In this document: positions 16,553 to 24,749 of the stretch, in pieces | Numbering within the stretch: position 1 is the stretch's first letter | How the letters are laid out: every line of letters begins with the position of its first letter | Origin: Saprospiraceae bacterium | GTDB taxonomy: Bacteria > Bacteroidota > Bacteroidia > Chitinophagales > Saprospiraceae | DNA: 64,000 nucleotides | Reading direction: 5' to 3' | Assembly: GCA_020627535.1 (NCBI GenBank) | Contig: JAHDGU010000008.1 | Coordinates: 62,001-126,000, forward strand | Program-made: the position numbers and the translations under genes | Notes under the pieces: model-generated | What the model was told of the DNA's origin: nothing | The model's input: only the letters and a program-made list of their open reading frames with translations | The model's database searches: none

Positions 16553-16909
16553 ATGAATCGCATGACAAACACTGTATCTCTCGCCGGTAACCTAGGACAA
16601 GCACCAGAACTCAAGACCCTCGCATCTGGTCGTAAAGTATGTAACGCAAGCATTGCCATCTCCGAAAGATATCTCAACAAAGAAGGAGAAACTGTAGAGA
16701 ACACTGACTGGCACAGAATCGTGGCATGGGGAAAGACTGCCGAGATCCTTGCTAGTCAGCCAAAGGGAGCTAGAGTCCTCGTATCAGGTAAGCTCAAGAA
16801 TAGCAGCTACGAGGACAAGGACGGGAATAAGCGATACAATACGGATATCGTGATCAATGAGATCTATGCACTTGCAACAGCTGCCAAGAAAGAGGCGGTA
16901 CCGTTCTAG
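16553..16909 (+). CDS. ssb: single-stranded DNA-binding protein, short form without acidic tail
   Basis: 118 aa, the OB-fold core of bacterial SSB: VSLAGNLGQAPELKTL, ASIAISERY, the hallmark DWHRIVAWGKTAEI, GARVLVSGKLKNSSYEDKDG and TDIVINEI. Bacterial SSBs usually run to 150-180 aa with a flexible linker and a DDDIPF-type tip that recruits partners. Here the protein stops just after the OB fold with KKEAVPF, keeping Pro-Phe but with a basic-neutral lead-in. This may be an accessory SSB paralogue, with the main ssb elsewhere. It is monocistronic with phased upstream repeats and a strong terminator. Confidence 0.93.
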   Translation: MNRMTNTVSLAGNLGQAPELKTLASGRKVCNASIAISERYLNKEGETVENTDWHRIVAWGKTAEILASQPKGARVLVSGKLKNSSYEDKDGNKRYNTDIVINEIYALATAAKKEAVPF

Positions 16910-16941
16910 TCAATCATTGAACTTCACTCATTGATTACACC

Positions 16942-16975
16942 AAAGGAGGCGGCCCCAGGCTAGCCTCCTTTTTTT
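16942..16975 (+). terminator. ssb terminator
   Basis: AAAGGAGGC pairs perfectly with GCCTCCTTT (9 bp, 12-nt loop), followed by a run of T. Confidence 0.9.
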
Positions 16976-16996
16976 GTTTTGAGCTCACCGGAGGAC

Positions 16997-17956
16997 CTAC
17001 TCTTTGATTTTATAGGTCGCTAGTCTCTTTGTTCCGGATTTTGTGAGTAGGCCTTGATCCACGCCAAACTTCAGATCTCTGCTTGCCGTTGCAGTTGAGA
17101 TGTTTTTGAAGATGACGAGGTAGTCTTTTCTGGTAAATTCTTGATGATCGAACCTTGAGATGAAATAGTCCAATCTCTTCTCAGGACGGTTCATGTCACT
17201 CTGGCTCTCGAGTAATTCATCTAGAGAGTCGTTGAGTGCTTTCAGCATAAATTCGATAAAGCTTGTCGATTTCCCTTCTTTATCAGACCTCTCTAATGCC
17301 TTGTAATACTCACTTTGACGCTCCTTAATGATAGTTTCGAAGGGCAAAAACTCAAAGAGTGGATAGGCTTTCATGAGGATGAGACTTTGCCAAAGTCGCC
17401 CAATCCTACCGTTACCGTCAAGAAAGGGATGTATAAATTCTATCTCATAGTGAACTACACAGCTCTTAATCAGCACATGGTCTTTACTAGATTTTAGATA
17501 TTCAAAAAGCTCTTGCATCAGGGACGGAAGATTCTTTGCTGGTGGAGCGACATGCGAGATTTCGTCTCCTCTTATTATCCCAACCGACTTTGATCTTAAT
17601 TGTCCTGCGGAATCTAGGAGGTTTTTCATGAGGATGTGATGGGCTGCAAGAAATGTCTTGAGTGAATCGGGTTGAAGCTGATCGAGTTTCTCATACACTT
17701 CTATAGCATTCATAACTTCAAGAATGTCGTTCTTGGGTCCTGCAATCTTTTTATTGTTGATGATTGCAGTAATATGGTCAATGGACAGAGTATTTCCTTC
17801 AATCTCTAATGAGGCTTGAATGGTCTTCACCCGATTCTTTTTTCTGAGCGCTGGTAAAGGGCGATCAAGATGATGTGCATTGATCTGACCTACCTTTTCC
17901 ATGATACTTGTCATAAGGTTGATGATATCTGTGGTTATGTCATACGGTGGAGTCAT
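16997..17956 (-). CDS. Fic family protein with N-terminal inhibitory motif and C-terminal winged helix
   Basis: 319 aa from the ATG at 17956. The Fic core motif HPFLDGNGRIGR (catalytic His near 176) is complete, so AMP or another nucleotide transfer to a protein hydroxyl is expected. Upstream, SLEIEGN (Ser49 to Gly54) matches the (S/T)xxxE(G/N) inhibitory helix, here on the N-terminal side, so the enzyme should be self-inhibited. The last 60 residues (FTRKDYLVIFKNISTATASRDLKFGVDQGLL) form a winged helix-turn-helix likely to bind DNA. The promoter has two 12-bp direct repeats reaching into the start codon (17955-17979), suggesting autoregulation. Confidence 0.93.
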   Translation of the reverse strand: MTPPYDITTDIINLMTSIMEKVGQINAHHLDRPLPALRKKNRVKTIQASLEIEGNTLSIDHITAIINNKKIAGPKNDILEVMNAIEVYEKLDQLQPDSLKTFLAAHHILMKNLLDSAGQLRSKSVGIIRGDEISHVAPPAKNLPSLMQELFEYLKSSKDHVLIKSCVVHYEIEFIHPFLDGNGRIGRLWQSLILMKAYPLFEFLPFETIIKERQSEYYKALERSDKEGKSTSFIEFMLKALNDSLDELLESQSDMNRPEKRLDYFISRFDHQEFTRKDYLVIFKNISTATASRDLKFGVDQGLLTKSGTKRLATYKIKE

Positions 17957-17987
17957 GATACTATCATATGATACTATCACAAAGCTA
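17955..17987 (-). promoter_or_regulatory. fic -7 element with tandem 12-bp direct repeats
   Basis: On the minus strand TAGCTTTG (17987-17980) is an exact -7 element. Between the predicted transcription start and the ATG lie two copies of a 12-mer (plus strand ATGATACTATCA at 17955-17966 and 17968-17979), period 13 bp, with a perfect 12-bp palindrome TATCATATGATA at their junction. Confidence 0.65.
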
Positions 17988-18094
17988 GATACAGAGCACA
18001 CAATGCAGAAATCGCGCCCAAAACTTTGATCAAGCAATACGGCGGAAGCTCAGCGCTATTAACTCTAATCCCTCAATCGTGGTAGTGAATGACG

Positions 18095-19378
18095 CTAAAA
18101 GTACTGCCCCAGGCCCACCACTATGCCTCTCTGATCCGAGTCAAAGACATCAACACCATAATCCACTCGGAAGATCGCTCCGTAGATCTTATTGTATATG
18201 AGTCGGAAGCCACCACCGACAAATACTCTTCTCTCTTTGAGTCTCACAAAGTCTTTGAACTTTCCACCCGGCTTGCGCCATGTGCCAAGATCTCCAAAGC
18301 CTACCAACTGTGCGGAAAACATCCGACCACTGTACACCGTCTGGCGATACTCTACATTGACAATGGCCTGAGCAGTGCCGCGATCAATCCGATTACCGAT
18401 GCCTCGTATATTGATGTAGCTGTCCGCCACAAAAGGAGCAAAAGCTGACTCGTTATTGGTAGAAAATGCCAGGCGATATCTCATGGCAAGATTGCCTCTG
18501 CCAGATATCTGCTCATACTGCTCGAGCTGCGCTATGATGCTGTGAAACCATGAATGGTCATCTAGATTGAGTACGGCTTGATACCGGACAAATCCATTGA
18601 AGCCATCAAGATAGTGAGCATCATAGTCGACGCGATTGAGATAGAGTTCGTTTTTGATCATCAGTTTGGCGATCCTAAGACTTGCTGGCCCTGGGAGTAC
18701 CTCGACTTGCTGACCCTGAGATTTTCGGTAATTCTCTACGAAAAAGCTTCCCCCAAGGCTCAGCTGCAGTGTCTGACTGAGCTGGTAGATTCCATCGGCA
18801 GCAAGTCCATTGTTGTCATAGTCATAGAGCACTGTCTGTCCTGGAAAGAATAGTGGTTCCCGTGAGGACCACTTGTTGGCGATAAGCTGGTAGCCCCATC
18901 GGGATGACAGTCGCGGCGGACGTTGATAGAAGAAGTTGAAGGAGTGCCGTCTGTCACTGTATTGATAAAGGAGCTTGGCGGTCTTGTTTTTGCCCTCCAG
19001 ATTGATATCAGATACGCCAAGTTGGAACCAAGTATTGCCTTGTATGCCACCAAGATTGACGATCGGTACCCGAGTCCTCACTTCTTCAAGCTCATACACT
19101 AGCTTCACCCGATTCTTCTCTAGTGGATCTAGACGATACTGCGCATCTCCTATACTGACAAGATTCTTGAGGCGCTGGACATCCTTTTCGATTTCTACAA
19201 TCACTAGTGTATCTCCTGGTCGACTCTTAATGAAGTCAAAAACGTAAGTCGAGTCTGTTCGCTCTAGTCCTTCTAAAGCTACCTCATGCACTATAGGTGC
19301 CGATTGACCTAGAGCCATCAATGGGCACAGGCAGAGGGCGACCAGTAAATACTTGATATAGTGGCTAGTATCCTTCAC
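18095..19378 (-). CDS. Omp85/BamA-superfamily outer-membrane protein, single POTRA
   Basis: 427 aa, GTG start at 19378. A signal peptide (LLVALCLCPLMALGQ) is followed by one POTRA-like domain (about residues 27-110: IVHEVALEGLERTDSTYVFD, then VQRLKNLVSIGDAQYRL). Next come strands of a 16-stranded barrel ending in a C-terminal aromatic (GLGQYF). The segment INIRGIGNRIDRGTAQAIVNVEYR matches the conserved VRGF/Y-type loop and following strand. BamA itself has five POTRAs, so this is a small relative (TamA/FhaC/surface-antigen type) whose substrate is unknown. The gene stands alone. Confidence 0.85.
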   Translation of the reverse strand: MKDTSHYIKYLLVALCLCPLMALGQSAPIVHEVALEGLERTDSTYVFDFIKSRPGDTLVIVEIEKDVQRLKNLVSIGDAQYRLDPLEKNRVKLVYELEEVRTRVPIVNLGGIQGNTWFQLGVSDINLEGKNKTAKLLYQYSDRRHSFNFFYQRPPRLSSRWGYQLIANKWSSREPLFFPGQTVLYDYDNNGLAADGIYQLSQTLQLSLGGSFFVENYRKSQGQQVEVLPGPASLRIAKLMIKNELYLNRVDYDAHYLDGFNGFVRYQAVLNLDDHSWFHSIIAQLEQYEQISGRGNLAMRYRLAFSTNNESAFAPFVADSYINIRGIGNRIDRGTAQAIVNVEYRQTVYSGRMFSAQLVGFGDLGTWRKPGGKFKDFVRLKERRVFVGGGFRLIYNKIYGAIFRVDYGVDVFDSDQRGIVVGLGQYF

Positions 19379-19483
19379 AGATCAGTGTCTAGGCCTTATG
19401 GGGCAAAGTAGTTTAACTAAGATTCGAAGATAGAGTTGTCTCACAGTTTAGCCATGCATCACTACTGTGAAGGAGCCGACATG

Positions 19484-19960
19484 TCACAGCACCATGCTCT
19501 GCCAGTCCTCATAGCTCATCACACCCAGATCTGGTCTCGCCGGCCCATCAAGTTTGCCGATGAACTCCAGGTAATGTCCATCGGGGTCATGGAAGTAAAT
19601 CGCGATCGCCGGTACCCAAGAGAAGACCATCGGGCGATCAGTATCATCATTGAGAAAGTTCCAGTAGCTCAGTCCACGCTCCTTCAAAAATGGAATGGAC
19701 TTGTCTAGTATCCACTGTGCATCACACTCAAAGGCGAAGTGTCTCAAGTCAATCTGATCCTTGGGTGTTTCCCAGATGCCAAGCATAGACTGCTTTGGCT
19801 GACCGATCCAAAAGAATGAGACCTTACGTGCAGCCACATGATGACATAGCTCGAGCCCCATCACATCCCGATAAAACTCCTCGGACCGCTTCAGATCCGA
19901 GACAAAGAGGTGTGTCTCATACAGAGACTGGATAGGTGGGACTGGTTTATCTTGCTTCAT
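19484..19960 (-). CDS. VOC (glyoxalase/dioxygenase) superfamily protein
   Basis: 158 aa, two beta-alpha-beta-beta-beta units. Likely metal ligands are His17 (YETHLFV), His74 (LRHFAFE) and Glu132 (HYLEFIG), arranged as in FosB/FosX and related single-domain VOC enzymes. It is similar in size to fosfomycin-resistance thioltransferases but the substrate cannot be assigned. Its ATG overlaps the stop of the upstream GNAT gene by 4 nt (ATGA), so the two are translationally coupled and perhaps act on the same compound. Confidence 0.88.
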   Translation of the reverse strand: MKQDKPVPPIQSLYETHLFVSDLKRSEEFYRDVMGLELCHHVAARKVSFFWIGQPKQSMLGIWETPKDQIDLRHFAFECDAQWILDKSIPFLKERGLSYWNFLNDDTDRPMVFSWVPAIAIYFHDPDGHYLEFIGKLDGPARPDLGVMSYEDWQSMVL

Positions 19961-20790
19961 ATGGCCATCGACATTTGATACTGTGTGACACCGATTTTCA
20001 TCCCCACTGCTTCCATAGCTGCACGTCGATCACCATGAGCTTCATTGACATTGACGATGTGTAGCTCAGAATGCCATGTCGCAATTTGCTCCATGATCAC
20101 TTTGAGATTTGCACCGTAGCTTTCGACTTGTGCGATTCGATGATTTTTGGGATTGTGAATGTAGTATGCTATGACTTGATCATGATCGTCTAGGACCTGG
20201 TAATAGTCATAGTGATCGACCTTACTGATACCAGCTGCACAAAAATCCCATGAGTAATTCTCCTGTCTTGTTAGCATCAAATCAGATAACTCTTCTAGCG
20301 AAGACTCAATTTTGCGAAAGCCATGATCAATACCACTGACTGCTCCGCCATAGCTGATGTATGACGCACTGATTTTAAACCCGATTCGCTCATAAACTCT
20401 GATCGCACGTGCATTGTCCTGCAAGACTTCGAGTGTGCATAGCGAGACATCATTTGCGCGAAAGCGCGGCAAGAGAAAATCATACATCTGATCCACCAGT
20501 GCTAGGCCTCTATGACTGGGTAGAACTCCAGTCCCAGTATTGAATACAGCCTGCTGACCTTCCCATTCATCTCTGCCCTGCCAGGCAAATGCCACGAGCT
20601 GATCGCCTTCATAGACGCCTGCAGATAAATCACCTCGATAGCGCGCCTTATCAAATCGCCCTTGCCAGTAGGCGCGGTCAGAAGGAAATGGCAGTGAGTA
20701 ATCAGCAAATGATCGGTGAAAGCACTCGATCAGTTCATCCACTGCGCGCGATGGCAAAGTCCTTATCTGCAGGTCAGACTTGATAGTCAT
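19957..20790 (-). CDS. GNAT family N-acetyltransferase
   Basis: 277 aa from the ATG at 20790 (MTIKSDLQIRTLPSRAV). The N-terminal half is a full GNAT domain: FAWQGRDEWEGQQAVFNTGTGVLPSHRGLALVDQ holds the beta4 and pyrophosphate-loop region, and LEVLQDNARAIRVYERIGFKI is motif B. The C-terminal 120 residues form a second, degenerate GNAT-like half (VIAYYIHNPKNHRIAQVES). The substrate is unknown. Coupled to the VOC gene by a 4-nt overlap. A hairpin-motif copy (20451-20467) encodes RFRAND. Confidence 0.88.
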   Translation of the reverse strand: MTIKSDLQIRTLPSRAVDELIECFHRSFADYSLPFPSDRAYWQGRFDKARYRGDLSAGVYEGDQLVAFAWQGRDEWEGQQAVFNTGTGVLPSHRGLALVDQMYDFLLPRFRANDVSLCTLEVLQDNARAIRVYERIGFKISASYISYGGAVSGIDHGFRKIESSLEELSDLMLTRQENYSWDFCAAGISKVDHYDYYQVLDDHDQVIAYYIHNPKNHRIAQVESYGANLKVIMEQIATWHSELHIVNVNEAHGDRRAAMEAVGMKIGVTQYQMSMAI

Positions 20791-20853
20791 CCAATAAATA
20801 TCGTTGCAAATACTCAATCGAAGTTGTAGCCCGTTCCCGACGACCTGGAGCAA

Positions 20854-21033
20854 AAATCAAAAATCTCAAATTTTGCCGCGAATCAAGGGAGGAGTATGAG
20901 CTTTCCATTTCAAGGAGGGTTTAGGAGGGTTCCGATGCGTTCAAACTTAGGTCAGTTGATGCTTGAATTTTCTAATTCGTGTCACATTGGCTGACCTTAG
21001 AAATCTCAAATCAAAAATCTGAAATCAAAAATC
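20854..21033 (+). repeat. three copies of AAATCAAAAATC in a 294-bp gene-free gap
   Basis: The longest gap of the window (20791-21084) holds no ORF. The 12-mer AAATCAAAAATC occurs at 20854-20865, 21008-21019 and 21022-21033, the last two 14 bp apart. It is low-complexity DNA. A TATCTTGG near 21060 is a weak -7 candidate for iorA. Confidence 0.45.
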
Positions 21034-21084
21034 ACTCCCTCATTCAGTCGCTCACTTTTCCTATCTTGGCACAAAGCTTCTATC

Positions 21085-21540
21085 ATGCCTCAATATACTC
21101 TCCAGGTCAACGGCCAGTCTCGACAAGTGGACGCCGATGCAGATACACCTCTCTTATGGGTCTTGCGAGATGAGTTGCATCTTGTAGGGACTAAATATGG
21201 ATGTGGTATCGCTCAGTGCGGTGCTTGCACGATACATGTGGACGGGAGTCCTATGCGGTCCTGTTCATTTCCAGTATCTCGTGTCGGTGACAAAAAGATA
21301 ACGACGATCGAGGGGCTCTCTGCCGATGCCTCACATCCACTGCAACAAGCCTGGCGCGAGCACGACGTGCCGCAGTGTGGATACTGTCAAGCTGGACAGA
21401 TCATGACCGCTGCTGCCTTGCTTGCAGATACGCCTCGTCCAAGTGATGAAGACATTGCATCAGCGATGCACGGCAATATATGTCGCTGCGGAAGCTATCC
21501 CAAAATCAAGCAGGCTATCAAGGCTGCCGCCAAAAAATAA
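21085..21540 (+). CDS. (2Fe-2S)-binding small subunit of a molybdenum hydroxylase (IorA-like)
   Basis: 151 aa, the typical size of isoquinoline 1-oxidoreductase alpha-type subunits. The plant-ferredoxin-type cluster uses Cys40, Cys45, Cys48 and Cys60 ([12 protein letters not shown]). The second, helical cluster uses Cys98, Cys101, Cys133 and Cys135 ([18 protein letters not shown]). It passes electrons from the molybdopterin centre in the next gene product, which starts 4 bp after this stop. No FAD subunit or cytochrome c is next to them, so the electron acceptor is unclear. Confidence 0.93.
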   Translation: MPQYTLQVNGQSRQVDADADTPLLWVLRDELHLVGTKYGCGIAQCGACTIHVDGSPMRSCSFPVSRVGDKKITTIEGLSADASHPLQQAWREHDVPQCGYCQAGQIMTAAALLADTPRPSDEDIASAMHGNICRCGSYPKIKQAIKAAAKK

Positions 21541-21544
21541 GATC

Positions 21545-23677
21545 ATGACATCCAATCGAAGAGAGTTTATCAAGTTGTCGGCCCTAGCAGGTGGTGGAGC
21601 GATATTTGGATTTCAAGTACTGGTGTCTTGTAAGACGGATAGCTCTTCCAAGATGATTGAAGCAGCACTGCCAGATCCTGATCAGTGGTTTGATCTGAGC
21701 GCCTACGTCAAGATCGGTGATACTGGCCTCGTCACCATCATGTCGCCCAATCCTGAGATCGGTCAAAATGTCAAGACTTCCATGCCGATGATCATTGCTG
21801 AAGAGCTGGATGTTGCATGGAAGGATGTCGTCGTAGAACAAGCTGGTCTAGATACAGACAATTTTACTCGTCAAGTTGCTGGAGGAAGTCAGTCCATCAG
21901 ATTTGGATGGAAGTCTCTGCGCGAGGCTGGTGCCAAGATCAAGCATATGTTGATGCAGGCTGCCGCCAAAAGGTGGGACGCTGATATCGCAAGCTTGCAA
22001 GTGAGCGATGGCATCATCACCAATAGCGCAGGAGAGACTCTGAGCTATGGAGAACTGGCCGCAGAGGCCGTAGATATGGAAGTCCCTGAGACAGTAGATC
22101 TCAAGGATCCCAAGGACTACAAGATCATCGGCCAAGGGAAGACCAATGTCGATATGGAAGGCATCATCACGGGGCAGCCGCTTTTTGGTCTGGACTTCGC
22201 TAGGGATGGCATGGTCTACGCAGCGATGAAGCGCCCTGACGCTTTTGGCATGAGCCTAAAAGACTATGATGACTCCGCTACGCGTGCGGTCAACGGCGTG
22301 ATAGATGTCGTCAAGATCGGAGATAAGATCGCTGTCATTGGAAAAAATACCTGGGCCGTCATCAAAGGAAAAAAGGCGCTACAAGCGACATACGTCAAAA
22401 GTGCATCGCTAGAGAGCTCCGATGATCTGAGCAAGAAAATGCAGGAGGCGCTCGACCAGTTGAGCGATGAACCAAAACGAAATGATGGTGATGTCGTAGC
22501 TCGGATGGATGAGGCCGATCAAGTCTTTGAGCGTAGCTATGAAGCCCCATTTCTCCCGCACAATACGCTGGAACCAATGAATTTCTTTGCCGATGTCACA
22601 GACGATAAGGTAGAGCTTATCGGCCCTATACAGACACCGCAGTGGCAGCGCAGCAATGTAGCTGAAGCGCTAGGCCGCGAGGAGAGTGAGATATCGATCA
22701 TGATGACCCGTCAAGGTGGAGGATTTGGGAGGAGACTCTATGGCAACTTCGTCGTCGAAGCTGCTGAGATATCCAATGCCATTCGCAAGCCGACCAAACT
22801 CATCTGGACGCGAGAGGATGATATGACATTTGGTCCATTCAGACCCTCGTCGGCCTACAAGTTCAAAGCAGCTCTCAAGGACGGTAAGATTACTGGGTAC
22901 CATCTTACAGGTGCCGGTGTGAAGATGCGCAATGCCTGTCGAGAAGGATTTTTCCCTGCTGGATGTCTGGCCGATTTGCGCATTGATTCGCACAGTATTG
23001 ATAGCAATATACCGACCGGCGCTTGGAGAGCACCGGTGACCAACTTCCTTGCCTATGCAGAGCAAGCCTTTTTTGATGAGCTTGCGGCAGAACTTGGTAA
23101 GGACCCCGTAGATCTGAGATTGGAACTGCTGGCTTCCGCCCAAAAGGGTCTCGTCGGTGAAGTCGAATATGATACTGACAAGATGATCCGCATGATAGAG
23201 GTAGCTAGAGAAAAATCTGACTGGGACAATCGTGGCGATAAGCATCTAGGATTCTCGGCATACTTCTGTCACAATACCTATGTCGCGGAGGTGGCGGAGG
23301 TAGAATTGACAGAAGATGGCCCCCGCGTAAAGAAAGTGGATTGTGTCGTAGACTGTGGTCTCGTGATCAATCCCAAAGGAGCGATCAATCAGATCGAGGG
23401 CGGTATCATAGATGGTATAGGTCATGCGATGTATGGCGACTATGCTTTTGAGGCTGGTAAGGGAAGTATGAACAACTTCAATCAATATCGCCTCATCCGT
23501 ATGATGGAAGTGCCTGAGATCAATATCCACTTTATCGAGTCACATGATGATCCCACGGGTCTTGGGGAGCCGACCTTGCCACCAGCAGGAGGCGCTGTGG
23601 CCAATGCCTTGCACTCAGCAACTGGTAAACGACTATACCGCCAGCCGTTCGTCAAGGAGCTAGAAGTCTTAGGATAG
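21545..23677 (+). CDS. molybdopterin-binding large subunit (IorB-like, Tat-exported)
   Basis: 710 aa from the ATG at 21545; longer in-frame versions overlap the alpha subunit and lack the export signal. The N terminus is a Tat signal (SNRREFIKLSALAGGGAIFGF) followed by a Cys. Xanthine-oxidase-family landmarks: TRQGGGFGRRLYGNF (cofactor-binding Gly loop), GAWRAPVTNF, and near the end GLGEPTLPPAGGAV with the catalytic Glu. It hydroxylates an aromatic heterocycle or oxidises an aldehyde in the periplasm; the substrate is not predictable. Partner of the upstream iron-sulfur subunit, carried out by the same Tat signal. Confidence 0.92.
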   Translation: MTSNRREFIKLSALAGGGAIFGFQVLVSCKTDSSSKMIEAALPDPDQWFDLSAYVKIGDTGLVTIMSPNPEIGQNVKTSMPMIIAEELDVAWKDVVVEQAGLDTDNFTRQVAGGSQSIRFGWKSLREAGAKIKHMLMQAAAKRWDADIASLQVSDGIITNSAGETLSYGELAAEAVDMEVPETVDLKDPKDYKIIGQGKTNVDMEGIITGQPLFGLDFARDGMVYAAMKRPDAFGMSLKDYDDSATRAVNGVIDVVKIGDKIAVIGKNTWAVIKGKKALQATYVKSASLESSDDLSKKMQEALDQLSDEPKRNDGDVVARMDEADQVFERSYEAPFLPHNTLEPMNFFADVTDDKVELIGPIQTPQWQRSNVAEALGREESEISIMMTRQGGGFGRRLYGNFVVEAAEISNAIRKPTKLIWTREDDMTFGPFRPSSAYKFKAALKDGKITGYHLTGAGVKMRNACREGFFPAGCLADLRIDSHSIDSNIPTGAWRAPVTNFLAYAEQAFFDELAAELGKDPVDLRLELLASAQKGLVGEVEYDTDKMIRMIEVAREKSDWDNRGDKHLGFSAYFCHNTYVAEVAEVELTEDGPRVKKVDCVVDCGLVINPKGAINQIEGGIIDGIGHAMYGDYAFEAGKGSMNNFNQYRLIRMMEVPEINIHFIESHDDPTGLGEPTLPPAGGAVANALHSATGKRLYRQPFVKELEVLG

Positions 23678-23773
23678 TCGGCTAGACAACCTAATGGCAA
23701 TCTACTGATCTTGTCAACACAACATCAGAGGTGAAGATCTCTTTCTAAGTTCTGATCAAGAACAGAACAAAAG

Positions 23774-24598
23774 ATGGAATATAAAGGGCCGATAGGAGAG
23801 TACTTTTCGATGAACAGTGGACATGGGATCAGCCAATGGCTGAATGATGGACGCGACGACGCGCTCACAGTACTCTGGTTTCTAGAAAATGGCAACGAAT
23901 TGGAGATCGACGGAGTGAAGCAATCACTTGGAGAAAACTCAGTACTCACCCTCATTCCACAAAACCAAGTGAGAATTTCGAAGGCAGGAGCCTGTAAAGT
24001 CCTCCGATTCAATAAAGATTTTTTCTGCATCATCAACCACGATAGTGAAGTTGGGTGCAAAGGATTACTCTTCTACGGATCAAGAGTGGTACCGGTCTTG
24101 AGGCCATCGTCGGATGAGCTCGAGATCTATCAGGCGGTCTGGAAGATGATGGAATATGAGCTCAAGTCTAGTGATCAGTTGCAGCAGGAGATGTTGCAGA
24201 CTGTCCTCAAGAGATGGCTGCTACTCTGTGCCAGAACGTACAAGCGTCAATCCAAGATGGATCAAGTAGATCATGGGCAGGTAGATCTGGTCCGTGAGTA
24301 TAATTTCCTCGTCGAGCAGCACTTCAAGGACAAGCATGCAGTCTCTGACTATGCAGAGCTGCTCAATAAGTCTCCAAAGACACTGAGCAATACCTTCAAA
24401 AAGCTGAATCAAGACAGCCCACTGCAGATCATACGCAACCGTATTGCCATAGAAGCCAAGCGTCTCTTGAGATACACAGAGCAAAATGTATCTGAAATAG
24501 CCTATGAGCTCGGCTTCAATGATCTGCAGAGCTTCTCGCGATTCTTCAAAAAACAGGTCAATCTTTCACCAAGTGACTTCCGAGTCGAAGGTGTCTAG
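23774..24598 (+). CDS. AraC family transcriptional regulator
   Basis: 274 aa: an N-terminal cupin-like sensing domain (about 1-130) and a C-terminal AraC/XylS DNA-binding domain with two helix-turn-helix units (AVSDYAELLNKSPKTLSNTF, then QNVSEIAYELGFNDLQSFSRFFKK). It lies 152 bp upstream of an AhpD-like gene whose promoter region carries an 11-bp direct repeat spaced 21 bp, the arrangement AraC proteins bind. That gene is therefore the probable target. Confidence 0.93.
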   Translation: MEYKGPIGEYFSMNSGHGISQWLNDGRDDALTVLWFLENGNELEIDGVKQSLGENSVLTLIPQNQVRISKAGACKVLRFNKDFFCIINHDSEVGCKGLLFYGSRVVPVLRPSSDELEIYQAVWKMMEYELKSSDQLQQEMLQTVLKRWLLLCARTYKRQSKMDQVDHGQVDLVREYNFLVEQHFKDKHAVSDYAELLNKSPKTLSNTFKKLNQDSPLQIIRNRIAIEAKRLLRYTEQNVSEIAYELGFNDLQSFSRFFKKQVNLSPSDFRVEGV

Positions 24599-24639
24599 GA
24601 AGTATTGACAAAGCTGTGGGCAAAATCGACAAGCCCTCA

Positions 24640-24671
24640 GGAAAAACTGAATATCTCTAGGGAAATACTGA
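24640..24671 (+). promoter_or_regulatory. direct repeat, likely AraC-regulator binding site
   Basis: GGAAAAACTGA (24640-24650) and GGAAATACTGA (24661-24671), 10 of 11 bases identical and 21 bp apart (two helical turns). They end 25 bp before the putative -7 box CATCTTTG (24697), so a bound activator would touch polymerase near -33. A perfect palindrome ATGAGCTCAT follows at 24678-24687. Confidence 0.6.
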
Positions 24672-24696
24672 TAAGGGATGAGCTCATAGCTCGGGC

Positions 24697-24712
24697 CATC
24701 TTTGAGTCATCA
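24697..24712 (+). promoter_or_regulatory. putative -7 element of AhpD-like gene
   Basis: CATCTTTG-A-GTCATCA, a one-base departure from TAnnTTTG. It shares 15 of 16 bases with the element before ssb. No -33 TTG is present, as expected if the promoter needs an activator. Confidence 0.4.
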
Positions 24713-24749
24713 ATAATCAATTAAACAACAACACAAAAAATTGAATATC

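Noticed and set aside
22670-23245. 191-codon minus-strand frame inside the IorB-like gene
   Set aside because: Shadow of the well-supported molybdopterin subunit on the plus strand.
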